Of a stretch of 64,000 nucleotides of DNA, positions 1 through 11,017 are shown in pieces. The DNA lies in the NCBI GenBank assembly GCA_949126835.1, contig OX421507.1:7228605-7292604 (forward strand), in the 5' to 3' direction. How positions within the stretch are numbered: position 1 is the stretch's first letter; each line of letters begins with the position of its first letter. The notes beneath the pieces were generated by a model. That model was not told the origin of the DNA and did no database searches. It saw nothing but the letters and a program-made list of their open reading frames with translations. Both the position numbers and the translations under genes were made by a program. Source of the stretch: Anisus vortex. Taxonomy: Eukaryota; Mollusca; Gastropoda; Planorbidae.

Positions 1-247
1 ATCATAAATTATAAAAGCAGGCTTTATATACTTTTTTAAAATATTTGTTTCTAATAGTGAAAAAAGGAATATATTTTAGGAAATGAATGCAGTTAATTCA
101 TTTTGGAATTTATTTATTTTTCTTGTGAGCCTTGGAATGTGTGTTATGTAAGACTTTGGTGAGTAATTTTATTTTTAATTTTTATGATATTGTCTGATTA
201 AAACCAAAAGAGTTATAAAGATTTAAAGATAGAAATTGTAATGAAAA

Positions 248-400
248 ATTTTCTTATCCCTTATGTGAGAACAAATGCATATCAACACTTTTTCTTCCCA
301 AGTGGCATTTGGGCATGGAATGGGTTGCGTGTACAAACCAGGAAAACAAGTAACTTAACTTCATTTAAAACATTAATAAAAATTCAAGACTAGACTCGGA
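248..400 (+). mobile_element. Non-LTR retrotransposon family A, 3' fragment
   Basis: The + strand reads FFFPSGIWAWNGL, then RKTSNLTSFKTL, the closing motif of a reverse-transcriptase ORF (F-P-x-x-x-W-N-x-L followed by S-F-K). The same sequence recurs at 11800, 24085, 29733, 35135, 40150, 44260 and 51003. Confidence 0.7.
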
Positions 401-654
401 CCATGGAAGCTTTTAATAGAATTTTACCCAACTTTGCATTTTTGTACTTTTTTGGTAACTAAGGGTTAAGAGAAGGCTATACGTACTGAGGTATAAACCC
501 AGTTGAAGTTCTAAAATGAGTTGGTGGATAAACAAACTCAAATATAAGAGATATATGTACAGGGTGCTGCAATTGAATTTTAGGTTCCCACAATTTGGGC
601 CTTTTATAAATATTTCCTTTTAAAGCTCTGACATTTCCAGCAGAATTCTTTCTA

Positions 655-903
655 ACCAGCATTTGGCTGGCATACCAAAGGTTCTGGGCTCAAAGCTAGG
701 ATTTATTTTCTCCTGTGTCTGAAGGGTGACCCTGAGTCTACCCAAGCTCTGACGGGTGCCTGAATTTAGTTCGGGCAAAGGAGGTTGGAAAAAATTGCAC
801 CGGCCACACAATCCCCATGTATGTTGTGGCCAAAGACACTGTGGTGAATGCTGCTTCAATGGCCCTATGGGTCAATTTGGTCTGACAGGATACTTTACCT
901 ACT
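655..903 (+). mobile_element. tRNA-derived SINE copy 1 (degenerate)
   Basis: Matches the family body: ggctggcataccaaaggt, a damaged B box, gaccctgagtctacccaag, ggccacacaatcccc and the end gtctgacaggatacttta. Confidence 0.8.
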
Positions 904-1034
904 TTAACTTAATGTTCCATAAATATTAAGGAAAAAAAAAACATTAGATATCTAATCCGAACTCCTCCAAAGGAACAATAGTTACTGAATGAGTAAGGTT
1001 AAAAAAAAAATAGCACAAGTCTTCTACTACTCAC

Positions 1035-1145
1035 CACAGCCTATCTCATCAGAGCCATCAACACAGTCGCTGTTTCCATCGCACTTGAGCCTGCCATCAA
1101 TGCACTCCTCATTGGTACACTTGAACTGTTCGCTTGTACATTGGG
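1035..1145 (-). CDS. HSPG2: Perlecan exon P18: LDLa module 10 (last in window)
   Basis: Acceptor tcactaaag|CCCAATG and donor GCTGTG|GTGAGTAG, both phase 1. [20 protein letters not shown], then [16 protein letters not shown] is a complete LDLa. It ends in phase 1, so a further module exon is expected left of the window. Confidence 0.93.
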
Positions 1146-1265
1146 CTTTAGTGAAAAGATATTTTTTTTTATTAAACAAATCATTGCCTTCATGGGAAAT
1201 GTTTTTAAAAAAATTATGTTAAATCTTTTTTTATACCAAGCAGACAAGCAAGAATAAATAGATTA

Positions 1266-1538
1266 TGGCACAGTGGCAGAGCAGCAGCATGTTTGGCTGA
1301 CATACCCGAAGGTCCTGAGTTCAAATCCCTGGTGAAGGGCTAGGATTTGTTCCCGGTGTAGTCCCAGAGTCTACCCAGCTCTGATGGGCACCTGAATTTA
1401 GTTGGGGGTAAAGTTAAGATGGCTAAGCATTGTGCAGGCCACACAGTCCCCTAGTATGCTGTATGGGCACAAAAACTGGTGAAGGCTGCTTCACTGGCCC
1501 TGTTGATCATTTTGGTCTGACGGGATACTTTACTTAGT
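1266..1538 (+). mobile_element. tRNA-derived SINE copy 2
   Basis: Nearly full-length: head gtggcagagcagcagcatg, B box gagttcaaatccctgg, body agtctacccagctctgatgg, ggccacacagtcccctag, end tctgacgggatactttact. It sits in the intron between P17 and P18. Confidence 0.85.
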
Positions 1539-2177
1539 ATTTTAGATTCAGGCATTTCACTATTTAAATAAGCCATTCAGGAGAATATTTAAATAAAGGC
1601 AAGTTGAAATGATAATGAAAAAAAAACAAAATACTCTGCTTTGCCAAAACAATTTAGTGGTCTCAATAAGTTCTCAAAAGTTTAATTCAAGTCTTACCGT
1701 TCTAACAAAGTATTATTTGTTACAGGTCAGGTTAAGAATGAAAGAAAACTAATAAAAGGAAAATGTGAAGAAAGAGAGAAGGAATAAAAGAGGAAACTTG
1801 AATGGCGTTTGGGGAGAAAGGTGAAATGTGTTTAGAAAGAAAACAAAAGCATGATGAGAGAATGAGTGAATGTGAGAGGAGTTCGGGAAGAAGTTGTTGA
1901 GGAAAAGTAAAAGATAAATGTTAGGCAGTTCACGGTTACAGCTCATTTTTTTATATCCCTTGCTGAGGAGATAAGGTCTTTTATCTAATGTAAAATTAAG
2001 TCACTCTGGTTGAGTGTTCTTTCAGAATGAATTATGTGAAATGTTGAAATTTTGAATACTTTTATTTATAAATATGAGCTATTATTTCAGCTGCCTCAGG
2101 AAGATAATTAAGATAAATTGCATGGACATAAGAAAAAAGAAGACATTTGGCAGAAGACAAAACAATACCCCATCAGC

Positions 2178-2445
2178 CAACAGATCGCTGGATGGAAATG
2201 GAGATGGATTGGTCCCTCTCTCTGAAAGCCAGCTGAAGACATTATGAGTCAAGCTATCCAATGGAACCCACAGGGCCAAAGAAAAGCTGGCAGGCCCAGA
2301 ACAACGCGGAGAAGAACATGTAAAAAAGCAGTGCGTAATGACGTGGGGTGAAATAAAGAAATCCGCTCCAGAACCGAGTGCGTTGGAGACTTGTTGCTGA
2401 GGCCCTTTTGTTCAACAAGGAATGCAAGGAAATAAGTCATTATTT
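2178..2445 (+). mobile_element. Non-LTR retrotransposon family D, ORF C-terminal fragment
   Basis: Across small frame breaks the + strand reads WRWIGPSL, AIQWNPQGQRKAGRPRTT and LLRPFCSTRNARK. This is the conserved tail of many animal LINE ORFs (R-R-W-x-W-I-G-H-x-L-R, W-N-P-Q-G-K-R-x-x-G-R-P-x-x-T-W, ending A-L-C-S-x-R). It is truncated and inactive, and lies in the intron between P17 and P18. Confidence 0.8.
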
Positions 2446-2891
2446 CATTGACAGAAGATATATAATTGTGAATTATAAATATATTTAATATATTTATCAT
2501 CTCGTAATCACTTGACTTAATAATCACTTAATAAACTTATCTGTAACACAAGATGACTTGTGTTACTTACTTGTTTATCTGAAGGTTCCTGGAAGGACTT
2601 TATATAAAAGTGTAATAGAAATGTATAAAATATAATAGAATTATATGAATGAAATTTAAATGGTCTAAATGAATATATCCCTTGATAACTTACATTAATG
2701 ATGAATACATCAGGTATTCGACACTGATTGAAAAAAGACCAGGAAATAACGCTTTAAGAATGCTAGTTTAAATTAGAACCATGTTCAGCTATTTCAAGTG
2801 CTCATTTGGGTTTGTTTTTTTAACGGACATCTGTTTCAGTCATATGGTGTGATAGAGAAATTGGACGGGGGGGGGGGGGGGGCAAACCTAC

Positions 2892-2996
2892 CACATTTGT
2901 TCTCATCAGAGCCGTCTTCGCAGTCGGACACACCGTTGCAGATATTGTAGAACTCTATGCACTGACCGTTGTCACATTCGAATTGGTTGATGCACC
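2892..2996 (-). CDS. HSPG2: Perlecan exon P17: LDLa module 9
   Basis: Acceptor attttcaag|GGTGCATC and donor ATGTG|GTAGGTTT, both phase 1. [20 protein letters not shown], then [14 protein letters not shown] is a full LDLa. CNG replaces CDG, a common variation. A 15-base-plus run of G sits about 10 bases past the donor on the + strand. Confidence 0.93.
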
Positions 2997-3115
2997 CTTG
3001 AAAATTTTAAAAAAAGGGACATCGTTAGCTCAAAGATGTGTGCAAACAGAAGGATTAAAGGTAAGATGTGCTGGTGAAATGCGGTCTGTTTAACTTCAGT
3101 GTTTGTTTTTTTCCA

Positions 3116-3240
3116 CACTGGCCTGGAGGGCTTTCCCTGAGTCTACCTAGTTCTGAAACCTGACAATTATTAGCTGAGAATAGTAAAGAGGGGGGGGGCA
3201 TTGTGCTGTCCTAACAATCCCATTGTATGAACAGGACATG
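3116..3240 (+). mobile_element. tRNA-derived SINE fragment
   Basis: Body-only remnant: ctggagggctttccctgag, tctacctagttctgaaacc and gcattgtgctgtcc. Head and tail are missing. It lies between P16 and P17. Confidence 0.6.
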
Positions 3241-3438
3241 TAAACTAAGAAACCCTATCCTCCCCCCTCCCCCTCCTTGGTCCTAAAAGGAACACAGAAG
3301 AAAAGGGTGGTGGAGAGCTGGACACCTAGAAACATAGGTTGAAGGGGGCGATGACGACAAAGCAAATTTCTTGTCAACACTAGTCGGAAACTTAGTTAGG
3401 AAGTGTGGTGGCCACACAATCACCCTCATGACACTTAC

Positions 3439-3546
3439 CACAACCTGCCTCGTCAGACCTGTCCCGGCAGTCCCCTGTTCCATCACATCGAGCCTCTGAA
3501 GGTATGCACTGACCGTTGGTACATGTGAACTCAGAATCAGAACACG
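3439..3546 (-). CDS. HSPG2: Perlecan exon P16: LDLa module 8
   Basis: Acceptor tgtttcag|CGTGTTC and donor GTTGTG|GTAAGTG, both phase 1. [20 protein letters not shown], then [15 protein letters not shown] is a complete LDLa with intact calcium-binding residues. Confidence 0.93.
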
Positions 3547-4210
3547 CTGAAACATACACGTCATTGAATTAAATCCTCTTTGCACACACAAAGCGCCCCA
3601 TTCTCAAGCCTTCTAAATTAATTATATTGCTGGGGTTTGTTTTTTTATGTACAAAATTAAAGAAAAATTATTTTAGAAAAAAACTTTCAGAGAAAAAAAT
3701 GCTTAAAATCTTTCCTGACCTGACCAAATTATAATTTGACAATGGGTATTATACATTTATTAATTCTAATGGTGTACAATCTAAACTATTTGTTATAGTA
3801 TTATAACTCAAATATATGGGCACATATAGAAACATATAGGTTGAAGGGGGGAGGTGAGATAAAGCAAATATCATAGTAGAAATAAAATAAAAGGTCCTGG
3901 GCTATAAGGCTAGAGGTTTATAATACTTTTAAGACGATATTGGCATTTATTTCTTAAATAAGTCATATTCTTGTGCTGTGGTCCTATCTTTATTTTGCGC
4001 AGCCATCTTGGCCCCCTCCTTCTTTATAAAATGAATCAATGTTAAATCAATAAATGGTCTAAAATTTAGTAGTTCTTATATTCTTCTTTTTTTCAACACA
4101 AAATGAAATTTTTTAAAGTGCTTTAGAACAGAAAAGAATAAATTTTCAGTCAGTGACTAGGTCAAAGTAGAGAAGGCATTTAAGGTTGCATGCCTTTTAA
4201 AGGAACATAC

Positions 4211-4324
4211 TATAAGTGCATCCGACTTCATCCGATCTGTCGGAGCAGTCTGGGCGCGTGTCACACCGCCGGCGCTGGTCGATGCAACCTCCAGAAGCAC
4301 ATTGGAACTGACCAATCCTGCATG
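4211..4324 (-). CDS. HSPG2: Perlecan exon P15: LDLa module 7
   Basis: Acceptor ctgaccag|CATGCAGG. The donor ACTTATA|GTATGTTC is phase 1 and lies seven bases past the last cysteine codon, so the linker TYT precedes the next module. [20 protein letters not shown], then [15 protein letters not shown] is a full LDLa. Confidence 0.92.
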
Positions 4325-4787
4325 CTGGTCAGTGCAGACAAAACAGATACAAAAAAAAAAGAAAACTACATCATAATTCATGCAAGGGCGTACGGTCATG
4401 TTTCAATCACAGGATTAGTGTCAAAGGAAATGGCATAACTTTTTGCTAAGAACACAAAACTTAAGAAAAAATTGCTTTTCAATTAGACTTAAATCTAATC
4501 TTTATTAATCACATTTTTTTAAGAATTTGAAAAAATTATTTGTTTATTAAATATTTTTTTTGCATATGCTAAATTTTTTCTAAGTCATGTAGTCTAACCT
4601 TTTTTTTCCAAAAAAAATATTTTAATTACACAAATTTCCTACTTTTTAACCAAAAGTTTTATCAAAGTTATTTTTTTAAATTTCTTAATTTGATCACCTA
4701 TTATTTGGGGTATATGTTTTTTCAATTTGAATCAGGTTTTTTTTTTTCACCTGACTGAAAGATGCAAACATTAGTTAGTGTACATAC

Positions 4788-4904
4788 AGCATTCAAACTC
4801 ATCGCTCTTGTCTCTACAGTCATGCCTGCCATCACAGCGTCGCCTCTCGTGGACACACTGATGTTCCCGCCTGCATTTGAAATGATCAGCCTCGCAGGTA
4901 AGAA
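4788..4904 (-). CDS. HSPG2: Perlecan exon P14: LDLa module 6
   Basis: Acceptor caaacacag|TTCTTACC and donor AATGCT|GTATGTA, both phase 1. TCEADHFKCRREHQCVHER, then RCDGRHDCRDKSDEFEC is a complete LDLa, unusually rich in Arg and His in the first two loops. The calcium site is intact. It joins the Ig exon as QVLTC. Confidence 0.92.
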
Positions 4905-5232
4905 CTGTGTTTGCCGAAATTCAAGATGAAAAAAATCAAGTCTATATAATTTTTCATTGTACACGACGTTTCTTGAAGAATTAATTATGAGCTAACATTA
5001 GTTTAACCCTAATCTTTTGACAAGGTCCTTAAGCTATAAACTGTAAAGAAAAATAAGTCTTTGAGACCGAGAAATATTTCATTCATTAGATGAGCTCATT
5101 AACTTACTGTAGGCCCATCTCTTATAATTAATAGTATTACATATTAGTTTGTAATGACTTGGAAATCAATGCTATTAAGGCTGTATTTTTTTTGGTGATA
5201 AATTGCTCTATTCAAACAATGAGATGTATGAC

Positions 5233-5538
5233 CTTGACGAGCTACGATCAAAGTGTATCCCGCAGAAACCTGCCTCGCCACAGCGCATGTATAGATCCCT
5301 GAATCTGAAATCTCTGCCTCCAGGATATGCAGCTCGGAAACGAGGTAGCCGTCATTCCTGTGATCAAAATTTCGGACCTGTATCCTGTTGCTGGAACCTT
5401 CGGCGATTGCAGATACATTTATCGAGTCGTCCTTGTACCAGTGGATGAAGCGGGAATGTTCTAAACCGCCCGTCACATTACAGATCAGCTTGACCCTGTC
5501 GCCTGCCAGTGCCTCGCCAGGTCCCGTTATGTACAGAC
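5233..5538 (-). CDS. HSPG2: Perlecan exon P13: Ig domain
   Basis: Acceptor taatgcag|GTCTGTAC and donor GTCAAG|GTCATA (weak), both phase 1, giving 102 codons. GEALAGDRVKLICNVTG, FIHWYKDD, VSELHILEAEISDSGIYTC and SAGYTLIVARQ carry the Ig core: the two cysteines, the Trp, and D-S-G-x-Y-x-C. Sequons are NVT and NVS. In perlecan one Ig follows the LDLa cluster. Here five more LDLa modules follow it. Confidence 0.92.
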
Positions 5539-5784
5539 CTGCATTACAAATGCGCACGAAAAGAAAAAAAAACTAGCATGCAAAATAATTGCCAGCAGCA
5601 AATCAAAAACATGCAAAGCTAAATAAAAAAAAGTGACTAATATGAAATTTGCATGAACTGTTTCTAGTTTCCACTCGACTAATCCTAATATTTTAATTAG
5701 GTAATAGTTAGCCCTGTAAGACCAATTCGTTCTATAGGGCCTGTTTAAACAACATTCACAAATTTATGTGGCTATCCCCATTTT

Positions 5785-5905
5785 ATAGGGGATATGTAGC
5801 CAGCACATACCCCAGCTGAATTTACTTTGCCCCCCCAACTAATGACGAGTACCCCTAGCTGGGTTCTCCAGTCCTGGGAACAAATGCCTTTGTAATCATT
5901 TTTTT
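5785..5905 (-). mobile_element. tRNA-derived SINE fragment (reverse)
   Basis: The reverse-strand body is recognisable by atatgtagccagcacat, tttgcccccccaactaatg, gagtacccctagctgggtt and cctgggaacaaat. Confidence 0.6.
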
Positions 5906-6952
5906 GGGGCCTTACAAAAAGTTCTGCTGTGCGTCTATGATTCGATGGGCATGTCATTTAGCTAGAAACATAAATGACAGTTAAATTTTGTAGCAAAGCC
6001 CAAAGGCATCAACTTTATACCAAGTATAACATGGTTGAATTTGCCGAATATTATTTATCAATTATATAGTATACTGTACACATTTTTTTTATATATATGC
6101 TCTATTTAAAACTTCCAGACTTTTAAATCTCTAAGTGTTGAGAAAAATGTATTTCTACAAAATAAACTCAGCTTCCATTTATACATTCTTGGATTCTTTT
6201 AAAGTTTTTTTTTAAATTTTAACGGAGAATGTTTTCTTTATCTCATTCAATAAAATGTTTCCACTAAACCTATTAGGAAAATGTTTCATCTCCAGATGGG
6301 GGAATAAACAAAGATCTAGGCGGTCACTTGTTTTCACGTGCTGGGGAAAGATTCATGCTTTGTGACTTTGTAACATGTAAGCATGCAGCAGGCCAGCGAC
6401 ACTGTTTCTGTGTCCAAGAACAAATATAAGTGTGCAGCAAACATTCAATCATACAAAACGGGAATCGCATAAACATTAACTCTTTGTCTCCGGATCGATG
6501 ATCCCATTGTCGATTTAAAACTGCTTTTTTGTCAGTTCGATCATGTTAAATTATGTTTATTTCGGGTTTTTTTCGCCGCCATTCTTGTAAATAAATTTTT
6601 AATGATTTTCCCTTTAAATATCATACGGATTTGTGTATTTACATCGTGTTTTCATATTAAAAATGCATTAGTATGGGATTTTTTTTTATGTGTGTGCGTC
6701 AGTAACGTGTGTGTTGGTTGGTGATAATAAATTATAATAAAAACAGGCTTTATATTTATATTTTTTAAAGAAATATTTGTTTCCAATAGTGACAAAGGTC
6801 TTAAGAAAACAACGTAGTTAATTCATTGGTGAATTCAGTTATTTTTCATTTGAGCCCTGGAAATCACTGGAATGTGTGTTAAGTAAGACTTTGGTAAGTA
6901 ATTTTTGTTGTTTTTTTTTTGCTTTAAAAATTATTTTTTATACTATAAATTA

Positions 6953-7663
6953 CCGTAAAATCTTGAGTATAAGCCGCACTTTCTTTGCCAAATTTTTAGG
7001 TCCAGAATGTGGCCTATACACATGTAAAAAAAATATTTTTTTCCTACATTCCAATATCAACTGAAATGACGATGTGGGCTACCGTAATTAACATCACCGA
7101 ATAGATTAGACTCGGAAATACAAAAAAATATCTTGAAATGTATTTTGATGTTGCAATAAACCTATTTTTATCAATGAATAATTTTGTTAATTTAATAAAT
7201 TAAATTCAACAAAATATCTTTTATACGGTTTATATCAAATACGGTAGATCAAAGTTTTACTGTGACCAGCTTATTTATTTACCTGCTTTAACTTCCGGTA
7301 AAGACCATGGAAAGTTTTGCTTTTCAAAACAGTTCCAAACAGGCAATGTGCCATTTTTATTCATATTAATAATTGATCTGTAAAGTAAATCTAGGCGTCA
7401 GTCTTTGAGCGCAGCTGAGAAGCTAAAGCTATCAGAAGTTCAATTACTGTTTATATTTGTCTAATATGCAAAGTCCGTTGAAATTACATTGGCTAATACA
7501 CTGCAATTAAAAAAACAAAATTGAATTAAAATAATTATACAGGTAAACCAAACATATTTTGGGTGCGGCTTATAAACGTGAACTTCATTTTTACTTGCTT
7601 TTTGCCTTCCGAAGAGTACCTGCGGCTTATACACGGGTGCAGCTTATAATCGAGATTTTACAG
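6953..7663. mobile_element. Non-autonomous DNA transposon with ~29-bp TIRs and TA flanks
   Basis: The left end CCGTAAAATCTTGAGTATAA and the inverted right end CTGTAAAATCTCGATTATAA extend into GCCGCAC / GCTGCAC. TA flanks both sides (6951-6952 and 7664-7665). TGCGGCTTATA-like words repeat inside the right end. No transposase is visible. The superfamily is uncertain; the TA flanks suggest Tc1/mariner-like duplication. Confidence 0.7.
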
Positions 7664-7997
7664 TATGCATGATTTTATATTCTCTTTAAGGATCTTTTAA
7701 TTTCTTTTAATTCAATACCAAATATGATATTGTCTGATTAAAACCAAAGGAGTTATAAGATTTGAAGATAGCAATAGCTAGTAGGCCTAACGACAAATAT
7801 AAAAAAAGGATAATTTGGTCAGAATAGGGAAAATAATTCCTGAGAGAAAGAGTTAAGTTTCACATTGTATCAGATATATATCCGTGCAGTGATGGACAAA
7901 GTAACTGATGCACTGCCATATACAGGCTGAAATAAACTGTCTTTTTTTTTCCCATGTCAGTGAGGAAAAATCTGTAACGTTTGCCCAAGCAACTCAC

Positions 7998-8114
7998 CAC
8001 AGAGGAATTCATCGGATGCATCCTCGCAATCAACCACGCCATCGCATCTTCTATCTGAGGGTATGCAGTCTCCAGCATTGCACTTGAACTGGTCAGAGGC
8101 ACAGGTCGTCGGGC
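7998..8114 (-). CDS. HSPG2: Perlecan exon P12: LDLa module 5
   Basis: Acceptor aactctag|GCCCGACG and donor CTCTGTG|GTGAGTTG, both phase 1. [20 protein letters not shown], then [18 protein letters not shown] is a full LDLa with intact acidic motif. It is the last LDLa before the Ig domain, the same order as in other perlecans. Skipping P11 would still join P10 to this exon in frame. Confidence 0.93.
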
Positions 8115-8456
8115 CTAGAGTTTTTAAATCAATTAACAAAGCTGTCTCATTCAGGTAAATGCTTAACGAGAGTTGATAGAATACTTAGTGGCTAATGTCA
8201 TACACTGGAGCTGTGCGGCTAAAAACAGCAGCCCTTACTTTCTCGAACTGATATCAAGCACCCAGCTGAGTTGTGTAAACTAATAAAACCAGGACAATCA
8301 AAAAAAAAAAACATCAACTGAAACTTGATGCTCATGGCTAGAAAAAAAAAGTACTATTTCAAGACATATTTTGTCTGTAAGTAAGACTTATTAAGCAGAG
8401 TTCACCTATTTCTTTGGCCATGTGAAAAAAATGTGAATCTAAATGGAACAAAGAAC

Positions 8457-8713
8457 ATAGTGGCCAAGCGGCAGTTCATTCAGCTAGCATATACCAAAGG
8501 TTCTGGGTTCAAATTCTGGTGAAGGCTAGGATTTGTTCCTTGGACTGGAGGGTGTCCCTGAGTCTACCCAGCCCTGACATTCGCAAGGGTAAAGCAAAGG
8601 CAGCTGGGCACTTGCTGGCAACACAATCCCCTAGCATGTTGTGGCCACAGAAACTGGTTAACACTGCTTCAATGACCCTATGGACCAATATGATCCCAAC
8701 AAGTACTTTACTA
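8457..8713 (+). mobile_element. tRNA-derived SINE copy 3
   Basis: Near full-length: gtggccaagcggcagttca (A box), ctgggttcaaattctgg (B box), tgagtctacccagccctga, cacaatcccctagcatg and the end tgatcccaacaagtacttta. Confidence 0.85.
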
Positions 8714-8980
8714 AATGGAAGAAAGACATGGCAAACTCCTAAGAATTGATAAGTAAACCAACAATCCACAACATTTAGATAAAGATCAGGAAAGCACTAA
8801 ATTTAGGGATCAACCATCGATGGGATTGATCTAATCAGTGAATGTTTGACTGGAACTGGACTACAGAATCTAGAGCAATTCTTTCCACACTATAGAGATA
8901 GCTCATAATCACATCTGGCCCTGGGGTGACCTCACTGCATGACAATCAATGGGGGCTCCTAATAAAAATTTACAGAGCAA

Positions 8981-9108
8981 CATCGCATGGACTAAATCGC
9001 ATGGACTAAATCGCATGGACTAAATCGCATGGACTAAATCGCATGGACTAAATCGCATGGACTAAATCGCATGGACTAAAATCGCATGGACTAAATCGCA
9101 TGGACTAA
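8981..9108. repeat. 14-bp tandem repeat, about 9 copies
   Basis: The unit atcgcatggactaa repeats almost perfectly, with one extra A in a late copy. It is in the intron between P11 and P12. Confidence 0.95.
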
Positions 9109-9398
9109 GTCAACAAAGGGGAAAAAATAAGAGGATCCCTAAGGATTTGAACCCCCCCGAACGCCATTCAAATAAAAACTCAAGGCTTTGCGTATTGACC
9201 AATATGCTGCATAGAGAATATTACAAATAAATAACCTCATGTATATTCCTTATTTTTTCAAAACTAACTACAGAACAAACTAACACAATTTTAAGACCTC
9301 ATCAAACTAAACTGTTAAAAATTATTTTTTTACTTTATACGTAAAATTACTAAAATGAAATATCTTTATGTTTTGTTTAATAAAAATAAAAATAAAAC

Positions 9399-9486
9399 CT
9401 GCCTTGACAACTTTCTAGGCAAGTGCCATCATCACAGCGTTCAAAGCCAGTTGGACAAGCTGGTGGAACTGTAGGAATGGTTGGCA
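9399..9486 (-). CDS. HSPG2: Perlecan exon P11: partial LDLa-like exon with phase conflict
   Basis: Acceptor ttccccag|TGCCAACC is good and phase 1. The exon reads PTIPTVPPACPTGFERCDDG, then TCLESCQG, matching only the first half of an LDLa with no D-C-x-D-x-S-D-E. The donor GGCAG|GTTTTA ends in phase 2, which would put the next exon out of frame with an immediate stop. Weak phase-1 donors exist just upstream (AAGTT|GTCAAG at 9406/9405). Either one of these is used, a small exon is missed, or this exon is skipped or decaying. Confidence 0.55.
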
Positions 9487-9582
9487 CTGGGGAAAAAAAT
9501 ATATTCATTTGATGTTCTTTTTTCCTCCATATATTTTACCATACTGCCCCTTGTGCTTATGTTGAAACCTGCCCTTGTCTAG

Positions 9583-10012
9583 CCTATGTGTATTGTACCG
9601 CCTATGTGTATTGTACCGCCTATGTGCATTGTACCGCCTATGTGCATTGTACCGCCTATGTGCATTGTACCGCCTATGTGCATTGTACCGCCTATGTGTA
9701 TTGTACCGCCTATGTGTATTGTACCGCCTATGTGCATTGTACCGCCTATGTGTATTGTACCGCCTATGTGTATTGTACCGCCTATGTGTATTGTACCGCC
9801 TATGTGTATTGTACCGCCTATGTGTATTGTACCGCCTATGTGTATTGTACCGCCTATGTGTATTGTACCGCCTATGTGTATTGTACCGCCTATGTGTATT
9901 GTACCGCCTATGTGTAATGTACCGCATATGTGTATTGTACTGCCTATGTGTATTGTACCGCCTATGTGTATTGTACCGCCCATGTGTAGCCTATGTGTAT
10001 TGTACCGCCCAT
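9583..10012. repeat. 18-bp minisatellite, about 23 copies
   Basis: The unit cctatgtgtattgtaccg has a recurrent T/C variant (tgtatt or tgcatt). Because 18 is a multiple of three, it stays open in several frames on both strands. These open frames are not genes. The array begins about 95 bases upstream of the P11 acceptor. Confidence 0.95.
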
Positions 10013-10344
10013 GTGTACCTACTGTGCTAGCTATGCTGATTGTTACCTCTCAATATTATCTTGTTTCATGTTTTAAAAACATATTTATTTTTTTTTAATT
10101 ATGACCTATCTCCACTTATCTACGTATACATATCTTCTATGCTTTATATCAACACTTTATCAATTTGTCTTTGTCCTAACTACAATCTTTCGATCTTCTG
10201 AAGCTTATCAAAACTATACTATAGTCTGCTGACATAGAACAAGATAATACTGAGGAAATGCTGTGTTTAAGCTAAGCTGATACAGCAAGGGACCATCTGC
10301 ACCGCACTATGGGACTATGATGTGGAATCACCCATGTTTGTCTT

Positions 10345-10690
10345 TGAGTTTTGCCCATGATTATGTGGTGTTACGTGTGATTATGGTGCTACGTGTGCTT
10401 CTGGTGCTACCTCCTTTTATGGTGTTAACTGTGATTATGGTGCTAGGTGTGATTATTTTACTATGACGTTACTTGAGTTTAAAGTGTCTAGCTGAGTTTA
10501 AAGTTATTACCTGTATTTTAAAGTGTTGACCAGAGTTTAAAACGTGTACCTGTCTTTAAAGCGTTTATTCAAGTTTAAAGCTTTTACTTATGTTTAAAGC
10601 GTCGACCTAAGTTTAAAGTGTTACCTACCTATGTTTAAAAGCATTTACCTATGTTTAACAGAATTTACCTGTGCTAATAATGCCAAACAA
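10345..10690. repeat. Degenerate tandem repeats, about 19-21 bp
   Basis: First a series built on gattatggtgctacgtgt (10345-10460), then one built on agtttaaagygttwacct (10475-10690), both diverged with variable spacing. They form an older neighbour of the 18-bp array in the intron between P10 and P11. Confidence 0.7.
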
Positions 10691-11017
10691 TGATAAAATT
10701 ACTCTGAATTATGTACTTTGAGAGAAGGGTGTAAGCCTGTCTTCAAGAAGTTCAAGTCGCACTAGTGCAATTTTTTTTTAATGTTATCTCAAGTTGAATA
10801 CTGCTTATACAATAACTGTTGTTTTTTTTATATCCAACTTGTTACAAGATCAGCATAAGAACATACACTACTGTGCATTTTGGTTATTATGTTAATTATC
10901 ATGCAATCAGATATTTAGAGTTCTTTTCTACACAAAAAGTAAATATAATAGCATTAAAAATTGTTAATCCATGGATTTGAAAAAAAAAAATTGCGCAACC
11001 TTGACCTTGCTACTTAC

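Larger units (their letters stand above)
1..1034 (-). other. Intron after P18: duplicated segment, LINE end and SINE
   Basis: Positions 1-240 match 6725-6905 plus 7725-7785, an intronic duplication. A LINE family A 3' fragment lies at 248-400 and a SINE at 655-903. The interval between them is AT-rich with nothing recognisable. Confidence 0.7.
5540..7997 (-). other. Intron between P12 and P13: SINE remnant, duplicated segment, TIR element
   Basis: It holds a decayed SINE at 5785-5905, the second copy of the 1-240 segment at 6720-7785, and a 711-bp TIR element inserted into that copy. The stretch 5910-6715 is AT-rich single-copy-looking DNA. Confidence 0.6.

Noticed and set aside
8981..9108. 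CRISPR-like array
   Set aside because: Direct tandem repeats without spacers, in a eukaryotic intron. No array in the window has unique spacers.
9505..10098. Overlapping long open frames on both strands (MCIVPP and HRRYNT repeats)
   Set aside because: They are produced by an 18-bp tandem repeat that has no stop in several frames; no flanking coding signal.
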